A DNA stretch of 64,000 nucleotides. It comes from an uncultured Marinococcus sp. (lineage in GTDB: Bacteria > Bacillota > Bacilli > Bacillales > Marinococcaceae). Position 1 is the first letter of the stretch, and the number at the start of each line of letters is the position of its first letter. The stretch spans positions 482,920-546,919 of the forward strand of contig NZ_CANLSU010000002.1 of the NCBI RefSeq assembly GCF_947493875.1, given 5' to 3'. This document shows positions 43,940 to 53,803 of the stretch, in pieces. Position numbers and translations under genes: made by a program. The notes under the pieces were generated by a model. That model did no database searches and was not told the origin of the DNA. It saw only the letters and a list, made by a program, of their open reading frames with translations.

Positions 43940-44245
43940 TTAAGAGCTCAATTCTAAAATAGTACCAGTTTCAGCATCAACAATAAAGTCTAATTGACGG
44001 GTCTCTCCCTGATTGGTGCTTGAAAGGCCGCCGCGGTAAACTTTGTACTCCAGATCGTCTTTTTTATACGTTTCCGGCGTCATATGGATCCAGGAGCCGT
44101 TGACTGGAAGGTGATCCTGTACGTTTTCCTTTACTGTCTTCAGCGCCTTTTCCGGGGAAATTTCATCTTTCTTAGTGAACTGCTTAACCAAAATCCCCAA
44201 AGCAACTCCAAGACCTACTCCAATAAGAATATTCTTTGTACTCAT
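43940..44245 (-). CDS. ytzB: Small PepSY-type protein YtzB
   Basis: A 101-residue protein with an N-terminal membrane span (NILIGVGLGVALGILVKQF) and a C-terminal PepSY-like domain (SPEKALKTVKENVQD, later LDFIVDAETGTILEL). PepSY domains often inhibit or sense peptidases at the cell surface. In B. subtilis ytzB also lies beside ytoP. The role is not known. Confidence 0.82.
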   Translation of the reverse strand: MSTKNILIGVGLGVALGILVKQFTKKDEISPEKALKTVKENVQDHLPVNGSWIHMTPETYKKDDLEYKVYRGGLSSTNQGETRQLDFIVDAETGTILELSS

Positions 44246-44398
44246 TATTATGTCCCTGCCTTTCCATTTCTTATTTAATCAGTATACCGCAAATAATGCG
44301 TATATCCAAATACATACCCGTTTTCAATAGTGGTAAAAACGTGACTCGTCCGATAAAATGAAAATTAGGCAGAGCCTGATAATCGAAAGGGGTATTTT

Positions 44399-45472
44399 AT
44401 GAAGCAGCAAACACTCGATATGTTTAAGTATCTAACAGAGACACCGGCGGTCCCGGGATTTGAACACCAGATTCGTACATATATGAAAAAAGAGCTTGAA
44501 CCGGTAAGTGATGAAATTGTACAGGACCGACTCGGTAGTTTATTTGGAGTGAAGCGCAGTGGGCAGGAAGGGCCGAAGGTTATGGTAGCCGGCCATATGG
44601 ATGAAGTTGGTTTTATGGTCAAATCCATTGATGAAAACGGAATGATCCGGTTCCAAACGCTTGGCGGCTGGTGGAGCCAGGTTCTGCTTGCGCAGCGTGT
44701 TCAGGTTTATACAGAGGAAGGAAGTGTGCCGGGGGTGATTGGCTCCACACCACCGCACCTGCTTGAACCGGCGCAGCGTGAAAAGCCTATGCCGTTAAAT
44801 CAAATGTTTATCGATATTGGAGCCGACAGCCGTGAGCATGCAGAGCAACTCGGCGTCCGCCCGGGAATGCCGGTGTCTCCGGTGTGCCCATTCACCCCGA
44901 TGGCGGATGAGAAAAAAATTATGGCGAAAGCCTGGGATAATCGGTACGGAGTCGGGCTCGCACTCGAACTGATGAAGGAAGTTTATGATGAAAACCTTCC
45001 GAACACGCTCTATGCAGGTGCTACAGTGCAGGAGGAAGTAGGACTTCGCGGAGGACAGACAGCCGCCCAAATGATTCAGCCGGATATTTTTTATGCGTTG
45101 GACGCAAGTCCGGCGAACGATTCCACAGGAGGTAAGGATGCCTTCGGCCAGCTGGGCAAGGGAGCACTGCTGCGCATATTTGACCAGACGATGATTACTC
45201 ACCGCGGTATGAGGGACTTTGTTCTCGATACAGCAGAAAGTAACAGCATTCCTTACCAGTACTTTATTTCCCAGGGAGGCACGGATGCCGGGCGGGTGCA
45301 TATGGCCAATGAAGGTATTCCGTCTGCCGTTATCGGTGTCTGCTCCCGCTATATTCACACCTCTGCTTCACTGCTGCACGTGGATGATTACGCTGCAGCA
45401 AAAGAGCTGCTGACGAAGCTCGTGCGGACTACAGACCAGCAGGCCCTTGATATGATTCATAAAGGAGTCTGA
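44399..45472 (+). CDS. ytoP: M42-family metallo-aminopeptidase YtoP
   Basis: A 357-residue cytoplasmic peptidase with two metals, of the glutamyl aminopeptidase/TET type. Metal and catalytic motifs: [10 protein letters not shown] near residue 66, [10 protein letters not shown] near 180, [10 protein letters not shown] near 213, and ALDASPAND near 238, with His in the final SRYIHTSAS. It releases N-terminal residues from peptides. GAAAGGGG precedes the ATG; the next gene starts 2 bases after its stop. Confidence 0.93.
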   Translation: MKQQTLDMFKYLTETPAVPGFEHQIRTYMKKELEPVSDEIVQDRLGSLFGVKRSGQEGPKVMVAGHMDEVGFMVKSIDENGMIRFQTLGGWWSQVLLAQRVQVYTEEGSVPGVIGSTPPHLLEPAQREKPMPLNQMFIDIGADSREHAEQLGVRPGMPVSPVCPFTPMADEKKIMAKAWDNRYGVGLALELMKEVYDENLPNTLYAGATVQEEVGLRGGQTAAQMIQPDIFYALDASPANDSTGGKDAFGQLGKGALLRIFDQTMITHRGMRDFVLDTAESNSIPYQYFISQGGTDAGRVHMANEGIPSAVIGVCSRYIHTSASLLHVDDYAAAKELLTKLVRTTDQQALDMIHKGV

Positions 45473-45474
45473 AG

Positions 45475-45984
45475 TTGAAAAGGGCTATGGTGGGATCAGA
45501 AAATGCTGTAAAGGTGGCGGCTGTCCGCCAGGTGTTGAGCCCGGACTTTTCTGTGGCGGGTGTTTCCACTGTTTCAGGAGTAAGTGACCAGCCATTTTCT
45601 GATCAGGAAACAAGAGAAGGTGCTGTGAACCGGGCAAGGTATGCACAAAAAAACGCTGATCTGGGCATAGGACTTGAAGGCGGCGTGCAGCCCGAAGGAA
45701 AGGATGTATATTTGTGCAGCTGGGGGGCACTTACGGATGGAAGTGGTATATGGACAGCAGGCGGGGCCCGTATACTGCTTCCGGAACGTATTGCTGCTAT
45801 GCTTCATGATGGAGTGGAATTGAAAACGGCAGTGGACTACTATACGCAGCTGGAAAATGTTCATCAAAATGAAGGAGCTATCGGTATTTTAACCGCCGGG
45901 CAGGTAGACCGGACTGCCCTATTTCATCACATCGTCTCTCTGCTTTACGGACAGTGGATATATCAAACTGGGCGCCGGCTTTAG
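45475..45984 (+). CDS. DUF84 / YjjX-family NTPase
   Basis: A 169-residue enzyme of the inosine/xanthosine triphosphatase fold (KRAMVGSENAVKVAAVRQVL, and GIGLEGGVQPEG near residue 63, the family signature). It probably cleans the nucleotide pool of ITP and XTP. The start is TTG, 2 bases after the ytoP stop, so the genes are coupled. Confidence 0.88.
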   Translation: MKRAMVGSENAVKVAAVRQVLSPDFSVAGVSTVSGVSDQPFSDQETREGAVNRARYAQKNADLGIGLEGGVQPEGKDVYLCSWGALTDGSGIWTAGGARILLPERIAAMLHDGVELKTAVDYYTQLENVHQNEGAIGILTAGQVDRTALFHHIVSLLYGQWIYQTGRRL

Positions 45985-45998
45985 ACGGCGCCTTTTCA
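45971..45998 (+). terminator. Terminator after the DUF84 gene
   Basis: GGCGCCG/CGGCGCC stem that overlaps the stop codon, then TTTT. Confidence 0.75.
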
Positions 45999-46046
45999 TT
46001 AAATTAAAATATGGTTACAATGGGAAAAAAGAAAAGGAGAGAGTGG

Positions 46047-47057
46047 ATGCGTTCATTTTTTTTGAAAAAGGGTGTAAACTTAAGTGTAAAGACATATGGA
46101 ATTACAGCATTGAGTTATATGGCGCTTGGCCTGTTTGCGTCATTAATTATCGGTTTAATTATTCAGACAATCGGTCAGCAGCTCGGTGTTGCTTTTTTTG
46201 ATAACATGGGTACACTTGCGATTTCATTAATGGGGCCGGCGATTGGTGTAGCAGTGGCATATGGCCTGCAGGCGCCGCCACTGGTTGTTTTTTCTGCCGT
46301 AGCTACGGGGGCTGCCGGCGCGGAGCTCGGAGGCCCGGCAGGTGCTTTCATCGCAGCTCTCGTTTCAGTGGAGCTGGGTAAGCTGATATCTAAAGAGACA
46401 CGTCTTGATATTATTGTAACGCCGCTTGTGACGATTATTGCCGGCTATGGAATAGCACAGCTTCTCGGCCCGGGCATTCAGGCATTTATGACAGGTTTTG
46501 GAGATTTAATTGTATGGGCCACAGAACGGCAGCCGCTTATTATGGGCATTTTAGTTGCCGGACTTATGGGACTTGCCCTGACAGCGCCGATCTCAAGTGC
46601 CGCTATTGCCATCATCCTTGATCTGAACGGTATTGCCGCCGGGGCAGCGACTGTTGGATGTGCAGCACAGATGGTTGGTTTTGCAGCCAGCAGCTTTCGG
46701 GAAAATAAATTTTCGGGCCTGGCCGCTCTGGGTATTGGTACATCTATGCTTCAGGTTCCAAACGTTGTGAGACGGCCGCTCATTCTGATTCCACCGACGG
46801 TTGCCGGTATGGCCGTTGCCCCTTTTTCCACGATGATCTTTATGATGGAAAATAATGCAGCAGGCGCCGGTATGGGAACGAGCGGCCTGGTTGGCCAGAT
46901 TATGACCTTCCAGACGATGGGTTTTTCCTTTGAGGTACTTGGTGCAGTACTTCTTCTTCATATCGTTGCTCCCGCATTGATCAGTCTCGGTTTGTCAGAG
47001 TGGATGCGCAAACGAAATTGGATTAGAATGGGGGATATGAAGATACGGGAGGGGTAA
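46047..47057 (+). CDS. PTS EIIC-like membrane protein (PTS_EIIC_2 family)
   Basis: A 336-residue protein with about ten spans, of the stand-alone EIIC-type family found in Firmicutes (motifs MGPAIGVAVAYGLQAPPLVVFSAV and GLALTAPISSAAIAIILDL). No EIIA or EIIB genes are near, so sugar phosphorylation is doubtful, and transport of another solute is possible. AAGGAGAGAG precedes ATG 46047; the frame is open 12 codons earlier. Confidence 0.82.
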   Translation: MRSFFLKKGVNLSVKTYGITALSYMALGLFASLIIGLIIQTIGQQLGVAFFDNMGTLAISLMGPAIGVAVAYGLQAPPLVVFSAVATGAAGAELGGPAGAFIAALVSVELGKLISKETRLDIIVTPLVTIIAGYGIAQLLGPGIQAFMTGFGDLIVWATERQPLIMGILVAGLMGLALTAPISSAAIAIILDLNGIAAGAATVGCAAQMVGFAASSFRENKFSGLAALGIGTSMLQVPNVVRRPLILIPPTVAGMAVAPFSTMIFMMENNAAGAGMGTSGLVGQIMTFQTMGFSFEVLGAVLLLHIVAPALISLGLSEWMRKRNWIRMGDMKIREG

Positions 47058-47094
47058 CCTTTTCTGTATGGATTAATTTAAGGGAGGCAAAACA

Positions 47095-47430
47095 ATGGAA
47101 AATTTAACTACACAGGAATCCTTCAATAAAGCTATTGATAATGGGAATACAGTGATTATGTTCTCAGCCGGATGGTGCCCGGACTGCACGTATATTGATC
47201 CGGCGATGCCGGAAATCGAACAGCAGTATGATCAGTTCAGCTTCTACAAAGCGGACCGTGACGAGCTTATGGATGTATGCATTGATTACGGAGTGATGGG
47301 CATACCTAGTTTTCTTGCTTTTCATAACGGAGAAGAGGTGCACCGTTTCGTAAGTAAGCAGCGGAAGACGCCGGAAGAAGTCCAGCATTTCCTGAATGAA
47401 TCACTGGAAAAAGTCAACGCCGGTTCATAA
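47095..47430 (+). CDS. ytpP: Thioredoxin-like protein YtpP
   Basis: A 111-residue thioredoxin-fold protein with the active site WCPDC near residue 26 in place of WCGPC, and cis-Pro in MGIPSFLAF. Cytoplasmic disulfide reductase. GGGAGG precedes the ATG; ends at a long perfect terminator. Confidence 0.92.
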   Translation: MENLTTQESFNKAIDNGNTVIMFSAGWCPDCTYIDPAMPEIEQQYDQFSFYKADRDELMDVCIDYGVMGIPSFLAFHNGEEVHRFVSKQRKTPEEVQHFLNESLEKVNAGS

Positions 47431-47435
47431 AGATG

Positions 47436-47472
47436 AAAAAGACTGTCCCTAAAAATGGGACAGTCTTTTTTT
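47436..47472 (+). terminator. Terminator after ytpP
   Basis: A perfect 14-bp stem AAAAAGACTGTCCC/GGGACAGTCTTTTT with T7. Confidence 0.92.
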
Positions 47473-47550
47473 GCCAGTAAGCACGAGTGTGGGAGTACAC
47501 CTCTGCTCATGTTACGATAGAATTAAGAATGTTCAAGAGGAGCGATAAGA

Positions 47551-48351
47551 ATGGAAGTACGAAAGCTACAGCGCATACTGCGGGAACGACTGAAAGACGA
47601 CAATTCCCGTACGTTTAAATATGATGATGAACAAAGCTCACTGCGGGTCGAGCACAAGCAGTTGAAAACCGGAGTTGATCTGGATTTAAGCAAATGGGCA
47701 GCAAAATATGAACGTGAAGGAGAAAAGGCTGTGGAAGAGGTCGTGCATTATATAGATACCTCGTTTCGAGCCATGGAACGTGATGTTTCACTTTCCGGAC
47801 AGGAGCAATATATTTATCCGGTAATACGTTCGACTTCTTTTCCAACCGAAACGAAGGACGGGAAGGAGCTCGTATGGGACGATCATACAGCGGAAACAAG
47901 AATTTTTTACGCCCTTGATATGGGAGAAGCATATTCCTTGATTGAACAGGAGACGCTCGAAGCCGAAAAGGTAGAAACGGAAAGCATCCGCCGGGCTGCC
48001 CGCAATAATGTGAAAAAGCTGGAAGTGCCGATGAAAAAGGATACGGTTGCCGGAAACACGTTTTATTTTATTAATACCAATGACGGCTATGACGCAAGCC
48101 GCATATTAAACGAAGCTTTACTGCAGAGTATAGCTGAAGATGTGCAGGGTGATATGGCAGTAGCAGTGCCTCATAACGACGTCTTTATTATTGCAGATAT
48201 CACAAACGATAACGGATACGATGTGCTTGGACAGATGGCTTTCCGCTTTTTTAATGACGGCCGGGTGCCGATTACGGCTCTTCCGTTTATGTATGAAAAC
48301 GGAGAATTCGAACCGATCTTTATTTTGGCTAGAAAACGCCCTAAAACCTGA
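47551..48351 (+). CDS. ytpQ: DUF1444 family protein YtpQ
   Basis: A 266-residue cytoplasmic protein conserved in Bacillaceae beside ytpP and ytpR. All of the usual length is present. No catalytic motif is known; IRSTSFPTETKDGKELVWDDHTAETR near residue 92 is a conserved block. GAGGAG precedes the ATG. Function unknown. Confidence 0.88.
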   Translation: MEVRKLQRILRERLKDDNSRTFKYDDEQSSLRVEHKQLKTGVDLDLSKWAAKYEREGEKAVEEVVHYIDTSFRAMERDVSLSGQEQYIYPVIRSTSFPTETKDGKELVWDDHTAETRIFYALDMGEAYSLIEQETLEAEKVETESIRRAARNNVKKLEVPMKKDTVAGNTFYFINTNDGYDASRILNEALLQSIAEDVQGDMAVAVPHNDVFIIADITNDNGYDVLGQMAFRFFNDGRVPITALPFMYENGEFEPIFILARKRPKT

Positions 48352-48414
48352 TTCGCGGGAGCGTTCAAGCTGTGATACAATAAAAGTTAAGTTAGCGAAA
48401 AGGAGCCTCAACGA

Positions 48415-49053
48415 ATGAATATTTTTTATAATCCAAAAGGAATTGGGGATGTACTTCTCATCTCTTTAAAACCGATAAACTCAAAACAGCGTGAAACGGT
48501 AAGACACGGAGATGTGGCCGTGCTTACGCATTCTACAACCAAAGAAACAGCAGGCTACCATATTTTTAATGCCTCCTCCTACGGTGAAATTACAGGAACG
48601 GGCAGAATAGCAGCGGATGCAGGTCATATCCAACTCGTTAATAAAGCCCTAAAAGAAAACAATATAGACAGTTCGCTTGAAGTACCGACCCAGTCCGAAT
48701 TTGTGGTGGGTTATGTGACGGAGAAAAAACAGCATCCGGATGCAGACAAATTGAGCGTCTGTCAGGTGGACACAGGAGCAGATACGCTTCAAATTGTCTG
48801 CGGGGCACCGAACGTGGATAAAGGACAAAAGGTAGCTGTAGCAGTACCAGGGGCAGTTATGCCCTCAGGGATGAAAATTAAAAAATCGAAGCTCCGTGGT
48901 GTGACTTCTACCGGCATGATCTGCTCTGTATCTGAGCTTGCCCTGCCGGAAAAGCAGACAGAAAAAGGTATCCTCGTTCTCGGTGATGCGTATGAGACAG
49001 GAGAGGACTTTTATAAGCAGTATCACGAACGCCCGGTTTCGGCCTCCGTGTAG
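48415..49053 (+). CDS. ytpR: tRNA-binding-domain protein YtpR
   Basis: A 212-residue protein with a C-terminal OB-fold tRNA-binding domain (EMAP/PheT-N like, about residues 95-200: [42 protein letters not shown]). It resembles the N-terminus of the phenylalanyl-tRNA synthetase beta chain but has no synthetase domain. AAAGGAG precedes the ATG. It may hold tRNA or act in tRNA handling; the role is unproven. Confidence 0.9.
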   Translation: MNIFYNPKGIGDVLLISLKPINSKQRETVRHGDVAVLTHSTTKETAGYHIFNASSYGEITGTGRIAADAGHIQLVNKALKENNIDSSLEVPTQSEFVVGYVTEKKQHPDADKLSVCQVDTGADTLQIVCGAPNVDKGQKVAVAVPGAVMPSGMKIKKSKLRGVTSTGMICSVSELALPEKQTEKGILVLGDAYETGEDFYKQYHERPVSASV

Positions 49054-49063
49054 TAAGTGAATG

Positions 49064-49095
49064 AAAAACCGCTAGTCGTGCTAGGGGTTTTTCTT
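49064..49095 (+). terminator. Terminator after ytpR
   Basis: AAAAACCGCTAG with CTAGGGGTTTTT, one mismatch in a 12-bp stem, 5-base loop. Confidence 0.75.
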
Positions 49096-49151
49096 GTGCA
49101 GGTACAAAAAGTAAACTTAAAAAGGTCCGGTAAGAAAAGGAGGGGTTGAAA

Positions 49152-51749
49152 ATGCCGTCATCCTTTCAACAATGGATGAAAAGAATGCAGCATTTTCTTT
49201 TTAACGATGAAGAACAGCCAGAAGACAACAACCGTGAAAGTCGTGTAAAGCGCTCCGGAGAGGATCCGCCTCCATACATAGCGAGAATGACGTATCAGGA
49301 ATCTGAGCCGGTGAAGATGTTTAATGTTTATCCCAAAAGCTATGAGGAAGCACAAAAACAAAAGGGCAGCGCGCGGGCTCCTGAGCGGCCGAGCGCAGCA
49401 AAGCTTTCGGGCACTCCTGCCGAACCGCACACCTCCTCCAGTTACAGCCATGGCGAAGCAGAACAGGAACGCAGTGGGAAAAGCTCTAAACGATCTGTTT
49501 CCAGAGAGGAAAAAAAGGCTGAACCAGAGAATTCCGGCTATTTCCGGGGGAAAAACTTTGAAGCAGGCAGTATCCCTTCCCCTATCTTTGGGTATCAGCA
49601 GGCCGAGCTGCATCCGGGTAATTTAAGAGATCCGGAGGCGGAAGAAAGAAAGGAAACATCCGTGCAGGAACAGATTCGGGAGGATATCGCTTTCCTGAAT
49701 TCAATCCGTACGGGAGCGAGAAGACCTTCATCCGTAACGAAGCAGGTTGAGGAGAAAGAGGCCAGTCGAAAACGCCGGGCTCCTTCTATTCTGCAGGAAG
49801 ACACCGACCGCTTTATGGAAATCAGCAGGGCGCAAAGAAGCGGGAAATGGGACACTGCAGAGAAAGACCAGCAAGCAGAGAACAGTACGCCGGAGGATGA
49901 ACCTGAGTCAGAAGAAAAAAAGGATCCTGAACTGTTTCCCTCAGGTACTGCGTTTGAAATAGAACCGGAGGAAGCAGCGGATAAAGAGCCCGTCGAAGCA
50001 GAGGTTCCGGAAAAAGATCAGGAGTCTCAGGCGGTCTCTATTCCATGGGAAGAAGAAAAAACTCCAGATGCCATTGTAGAGGATGTGCAGGAAATAAGGC
50101 CGGCAGCAGTAGAAAATAGTCCGGGGCCAGCTCCGGAAAAAAACGAACTGCCCGCGGGCAGAAGCGAAACGAAAACAGAAGAACCAACAGCTGCTTCACC
50201 TTCGTCAGTGAAAGAAAGGCCGGCAGCAGCACCGGTGAAAAAACAAACCGGCAGCAAGCGGGCCTCTACGTCCACCCCGTTTAATGTCATGATGTATCCT
50301 AAGGACAAGCGTTCAGCCGGGCAGCAGCCAAAGCAAAAGGGGTACCGGCTTCCATCGCTTCAGCTGCTCAATATTCCTCCTAAAAAAGAGGACGAAGACC
50401 AGAGCGAGCTTGAAGAACAGAGAGAACAGCTTGAAACCACACTGAAAAACTTCCATGTGGATGCAAAGGTTTCCCAGATTACAAAAGGACCGTCGGTTAC
50501 AAGGTTTGAAGTCCAGCCGGCCCCGGGAGTAAAAGTGACAAAAGTGACCAATCTGACAGATGACATTAAAATGGCGCTTGCGGCGAAGGATTTAAGAATG
50601 GAAGCCCCTATACCGGGAAAGAATGCTATCGGCATTGAAGTGCCCAACCCGACTTCCGCACCGGTATTTTTACGGGAAATCCTCCGCCGGGACGTATTTA
50701 AAAATCATCAATCGCCGCTGTCGGTAGCCATGGGTCTCGATATTGGCGGCAATCCGGTCATCGCCGATCTGCAAAACATGCCGCACGGATTGATCGCGGG
50801 TGCTACGGGCTCAGGAAAGAGTGTGTGCATCAACTCTATTCTGCTGAGCCTGTTGTACAAATCCTCCCCGGAAGAGTGCAAATGGATGCTGATCGATCCT
50901 AAAATGGTGGAGCTTGCTTCGTACCGGGAGGTCCCGCATCTTATTACTCCGGTAATAAACGATGCCAAAGAAGCCACGGGAGCGTTGAAATGGGCGGTCC
51001 AGGAAATGGAAGACCGCTACGAACGCCTGGCCCGGGAGGGCGTACGCGATATGAAAAAATACAATGAGCGCATGGAAAAACAGGGGCGGCCGGCTGATAA
51101 AATGCCTTACCTTGTCATTGTAATTGATGAATTGGCAGACCTGATGATGGTGTCGCCGCAGGATGTGGAGGATGCGATCTGCCGTATTGCCCAGAAAGCA
51201 AGGGCCTGCGGCATGCATCTGCTTGTGGCAACGCAGCGTCCATCAGTGGATGTCATCACAGGCCTTATTAAAGCAAACATTCCAACCAGAATAGCATTTT
51301 CTGTGTCCTCACAGGTCGACTCACGGACTATTCTGGACGGGGGAGGTGCTGAGCGTTTAATTGGCAAGGGTGACATGCTTTTCTATCCGAATGGGGCCTC
51401 CAAGCCAACACGTGTGCAGGGCACATTTGTGACAGATGAAGAAATAGACGCCGTGACAGATTTTGTAAAAGAACAGAAAAAACCCGTTTATCAGTTCCAA
51501 AAAGAGGAGCTCCAAAAGCATCTGGAAAAAGAAGAACACCAGGATCCCCTCTATGATAATGCGTGTGAATTCGTCATTGATCAGAAGCAGGCTTCCGCCT
51601 CCCAACTGCAGCGCCGGTTTTCTTTAGGGTATAATCGCGCGGCCAAGCTGATTGATACGATGGAAAACCGTGGGATTGTATCAGAGGCGAGAGGAAGCAA
51701 GCCGCGTAATGTATTAGTCACCCGGCAGGAATGGGAAGAATCGTTATAG
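49152..51749 (+). CDS. sftA: DNA translocase SftA (FtsK/SpoIIIE family)
   Basis: A hexameric DNA pump of 865 residues that clears chromosome ends from the septum before it closes. In contrast to SpoIIIE there are no membrane spans: the first 375 residues are a long, charged, low-complexity region (Glu/Pro/Ser-rich), as in soluble SftA (YtpS). Then come the alpha-beta motor with Walker A GATGSGKS near residue 552 and Walker B VIVIDELADL near 655, and a C-terminal gamma winged helix (SASQLQRRFSLGYNRAAKLID). AAGGAGG precedes ATG 49152. The low-complexity part is longer and more acidic than I expect for B. subtilis. Confidence 0.93.
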   Translation: MPSSFQQWMKRMQHFLFNDEEQPEDNNRESRVKRSGEDPPPYIARMTYQESEPVKMFNVYPKSYEEAQKQKGSARAPERPSAAKLSGTPAEPHTSSSYSHGEAEQERSGKSSKRSVSREEKKAEPENSGYFRGKNFEAGSIPSPIFGYQQAELHPGNLRDPEAEERKETSVQEQIREDIAFLNSIRTGARRPSSVTKQVEEKEASRKRRAPSILQEDTDRFMEISRAQRSGKWDTAEKDQQAENSTPEDEPESEEKKDPELFPSGTAFEIEPEEAADKEPVEAEVPEKDQESQAVSIPWEEEKTPDAIVEDVQEIRPAAVENSPGPAPEKNELPAGRSETKTEEPTAASPSSVKERPAAAPVKKQTGSKRASTSTPFNVMMYPKDKRSAGQQPKQKGYRLPSLQLLNIPPKKEDEDQSELEEQREQLETTLKNFHVDAKVSQITKGPSVTRFEVQPAPGVKVTKVTNLTDDIKMALAAKDLRMEAPIPGKNAIGIEVPNPTSAPVFLREILRRDVFKNHQSPLSVAMGLDIGGNPVIADLQNMPHGLIAGATGSGKSVCINSILLSLLYKSSPEECKWMLIDPKMVELASYREVPHLITPVINDAKEATGALKWAVQEMEDRYERLAREGVRDMKKYNERMEKQGRPADKMPYLVIVIDELADLMMVSPQDVEDAICRIAQKARACGMHLLVATQRPSVDVITGLIKANIPTRIAFSVSSQVDSRTILDGGGAERLIGKGDMLFYPNGASKPTRVQGTFVTDEEIDAVTDFVKEQKKPVYQFQKEELQKHLEKEEHQDPLYDNACEFVIDQKQASASQLQRRFSLGYNRAAKLIDTMENRGIVSEARGSKPRNVLVTRQEWEESL

Positions 51750-51799
51750 GCTTGCTTTCGTGTGGAAGGTTATATATGATAAATAGAATAAAAAGAAGC

Positions 51800-51830
51800 A
51801 GCCCGTGGAAAATCACGGGCTCTTATTCTG
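51800..51830 (+). terminator. Probable terminator after sftA
   Basis: AGCCCGTG pairs with CACGGGCT; the tail CTTATTCTG is only partly T-rich. Confidence 0.55.
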
Positions 51831-51855
51831 ATACATAGGTTAAGGAGCAGCTGTT

Positions 51856-52956
51856 ATGAAAGAAATTGAACTCAAACTGCAAGGAAAACAAAAACGATTA
51901 ACAAACGAAACATTTAAATTTGATGAACGAGTAAAGGAAGGCTGGTTTTCCGCAGTATACTTCTTGAAGACCAAAAAAATTGCGGAGAAATATAAGCCGG
52001 AAGAACGTGTGCTGATGCAGTTTTTTCAAAAGGATCACGCCGTTTTGTGCGGAGCGGATGAAGCGGTGGCTTTAGTTAAAACCTTCTCTTCCAACCCGGA
52101 AGAACTTGTCATTTATGCCCTTGAAGACGGCAACAAAATTGAACCGTATGAAACAGTGATGACAGTGGAAGGAAAATACCAGGATTTCGGCTTTCTCGAA
52201 GGCCTGATCGACGGTATACTTGCGAGGCGTACGTCTGTGGCTACGAATGTGTTTAACGTTGTGAATGCAGCAAAAACCTCAGGAAGAAAAAAACCTGTAA
52301 TTTTTATGGGTGATCGGGATGATCACTTCACGCAGCAGGCAGGAGACGGTTACAGCGCTTTTATTGGCGGTTCCAAGGCCCAGGCAACTCATGCGATGAG
52401 CGAATGGTGGGGCAAAAAGGGAATGGGCACAATGCCACACGCCCTTCTCCAGCTTTTCGAGGGGGATATTATCCAGGCAACCCGCGCCTACAAAGAAACA
52501 TTCCCTGAAGATGAGCTCGCAGCACTGGTGGATTATAATAATGATGTTATTACCGATTCCCTGAAAGTGGCGAGAGAGTTCGGCAGCGAGCTTCAGACAG
52601 TGCGTCTCGATACATCGGGCAGTATGGTGGATCAATATTTCTGCCGGCATCCGGAAGTGCTTGGCTCCTTCAATCCCACCGGTGCCAACCCCGAATTGAT
52701 TTTTGCCTTACGAAGAGTGTTGGACCAAGAAGGTTTTCAGCATGTTAAAATAATGGTAAGTGGTGGTTTCAACGCTGCCCGCATTGAGGAATATGAAGCT
52801 AAAGACGTTCCTGTTGATATTTATGGTATTGGCAGCAGCCTGTTAAAAATCCATATCGGTTTTACAGGTGATAATGTGTTGTTAAATGGACAACATGAAG
52901 CTAAAGCTGGGCGGAAATACCGCCCGAATAATCGAATGGAGCTCGTTGAATATTAA
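51856..52956 (+). CDS. pncB: Nicotinate phosphoribosyltransferase
   Basis: A 366-residue enzyme of NAD salvage that joins nicotinate to PRPP. It is of the shorter type seen in many Firmicutes; conserved blocks include RRTSVATNVFNVV, FMGDRDDHFTQQAGDGY, GTMPHALLQLFEGD (catalytic His loop) and KIMVSGGFN. AAGGAGC precedes the ATG. It lies between sftA and murC, a position not used in B. subtilis, so it looks like a lineage-specific insertion. Confidence 0.9.
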   Translation: MKEIELKLQGKQKRLTNETFKFDERVKEGWFSAVYFLKTKKIAEKYKPEERVLMQFFQKDHAVLCGADEAVALVKTFSSNPEELVIYALEDGNKIEPYETVMTVEGKYQDFGFLEGLIDGILARRTSVATNVFNVVNAAKTSGRKKPVIFMGDRDDHFTQQAGDGYSAFIGGSKAQATHAMSEWWGKKGMGTMPHALLQLFEGDIIQATRAYKETFPEDELAALVDYNNDVITDSLKVAREFGSELQTVRLDTSGSMVDQYFCRHPEVLGSFNPTGANPELIFALRRVLDQEGFQHVKIMVSGGFNAARIEEYEAKDVPVDIYGIGSSLLKIHIGFTGDNVLLNGQHEAKAGRKYRPNNRMELVEY

Positions 52957-52981
52957 TTTCCCTGGAAAGGAGTTCTTGGCC

Positions 52982-53623
52982 GTGCGTTCGGATATACAAA
53001 GGTATCGACAGCGCCGGCAGGCAGAAGCGGACCGGCGCCTCGAAGGCCTGCTCGCAGCATTTAAAGCCTGGAAAGATGAAAATACGAATCTGCGTGAAAA
53101 GGTGCGTGCCAAGCATCTTTTTGCGGAACAGACAGGACTTGCGGTGGAGCAGGTGGAAAAGAAACCGTGGGACATGCTGTTTGAGGAATGGTTTTCGTAT
53201 GACTATGTAACTATTATCGGAACGCATTTATTTGATATGTTTTTAAAGCAGACGCTGTCTGCAAGAACCCGAATGGACCTCCAGCTCGGCGGTCTGCTTT
53301 TAACGGCCTCCTGGCTGCCAGTGGAATTGAATGAAAAAAACTACTGGGTTAGAGCAGTTGGGAAGCAGGAATTTTCAAACCGGCTGCAGCAGGACGCTGC
53401 TTTGGAGCCGGTGGCATCTGCTACCTGGCTTGTCCGGACAGCACGTGTAGGTTTTGAGGACACCCGCCTGGGACAGGCAGTACCGCTCCGGCCCGCTGGC
53501 GAAGATTTTCAGGCACTGATGCTTGAGGCTGAAAAAGCTTACCAGAAGGAAGAGCACATTCGATGGCATAAAGAAAAAGGGGCTTCCTGGCTGCAGTTTG
53601 CGCTCCCGTCTGTTAGTTTTTAA
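52982..53623 (+). CDS. Hypothetical protein following pncB
   Basis: A 213-residue protein that I do not recognise. The frame is open from inside pncB, but AAAGGAG lies 9 bases before GTG 52982, so this is the probable start. The N-terminus is a basic/acidic helix (QRYRQRRQAEADRRLEGLL), and the middle is aromatic-rich (WDMLFEEWFSYDYVTIIG). No membrane span or signal peptide. Start 26 bases after pncB suggests the two form an operon. Confidence 0.65.
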   Translation: MRSDIQRYRQRRQAEADRRLEGLLAAFKAWKDENTNLREKVRAKHLFAEQTGLAVEQVEKKPWDMLFEEWFSYDYVTIIGTHLFDMFLKQTLSARTRMDLQLGGLLLTASWLPVELNEKNYWVRAVGKQEFSNRLQQDAALEPVASATWLVRTARVGFEDTRLGQAVPLRPAGEDFQALMLEAEKAYQKEEHIRWHKEKGASWLQFALPSVSF

Positions 53624-53674
53624 TCGTAAACGAAGACGGGAGTCAGCCTTTTCTGCCCAATTCAGGTCGTTCCA

Positions 53675-53703
53675 TTGGAGGAACTAGAGGTTTTTGCTAT
53701 AAT
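53675..53703 (+). promoter_or_regulatory. Promoter of murC
   Basis: TTGGAG (53675-53680), 17 bases, TATAAT (53698-53703) with an extended -10 TG at 53695-53696. Confidence 0.75.
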
Positions 53704-53803
53704 AGGATAAGTATGTTTACATATGATACACACCATGAAAAACGATCTCTTTCACCTGTGCGTTTCGGCGGCAAGGTTTTTTGAAAGAACGGAGGAAGAC
53801 AAT

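Noticed and set aside
53605..53650. Terminator after the unknown gene at 53.6 kb
   Set aside because: CTCCCGTCT and AGACGGGAG pair, but the loop is long and the T-run is weak, so I did not list it.
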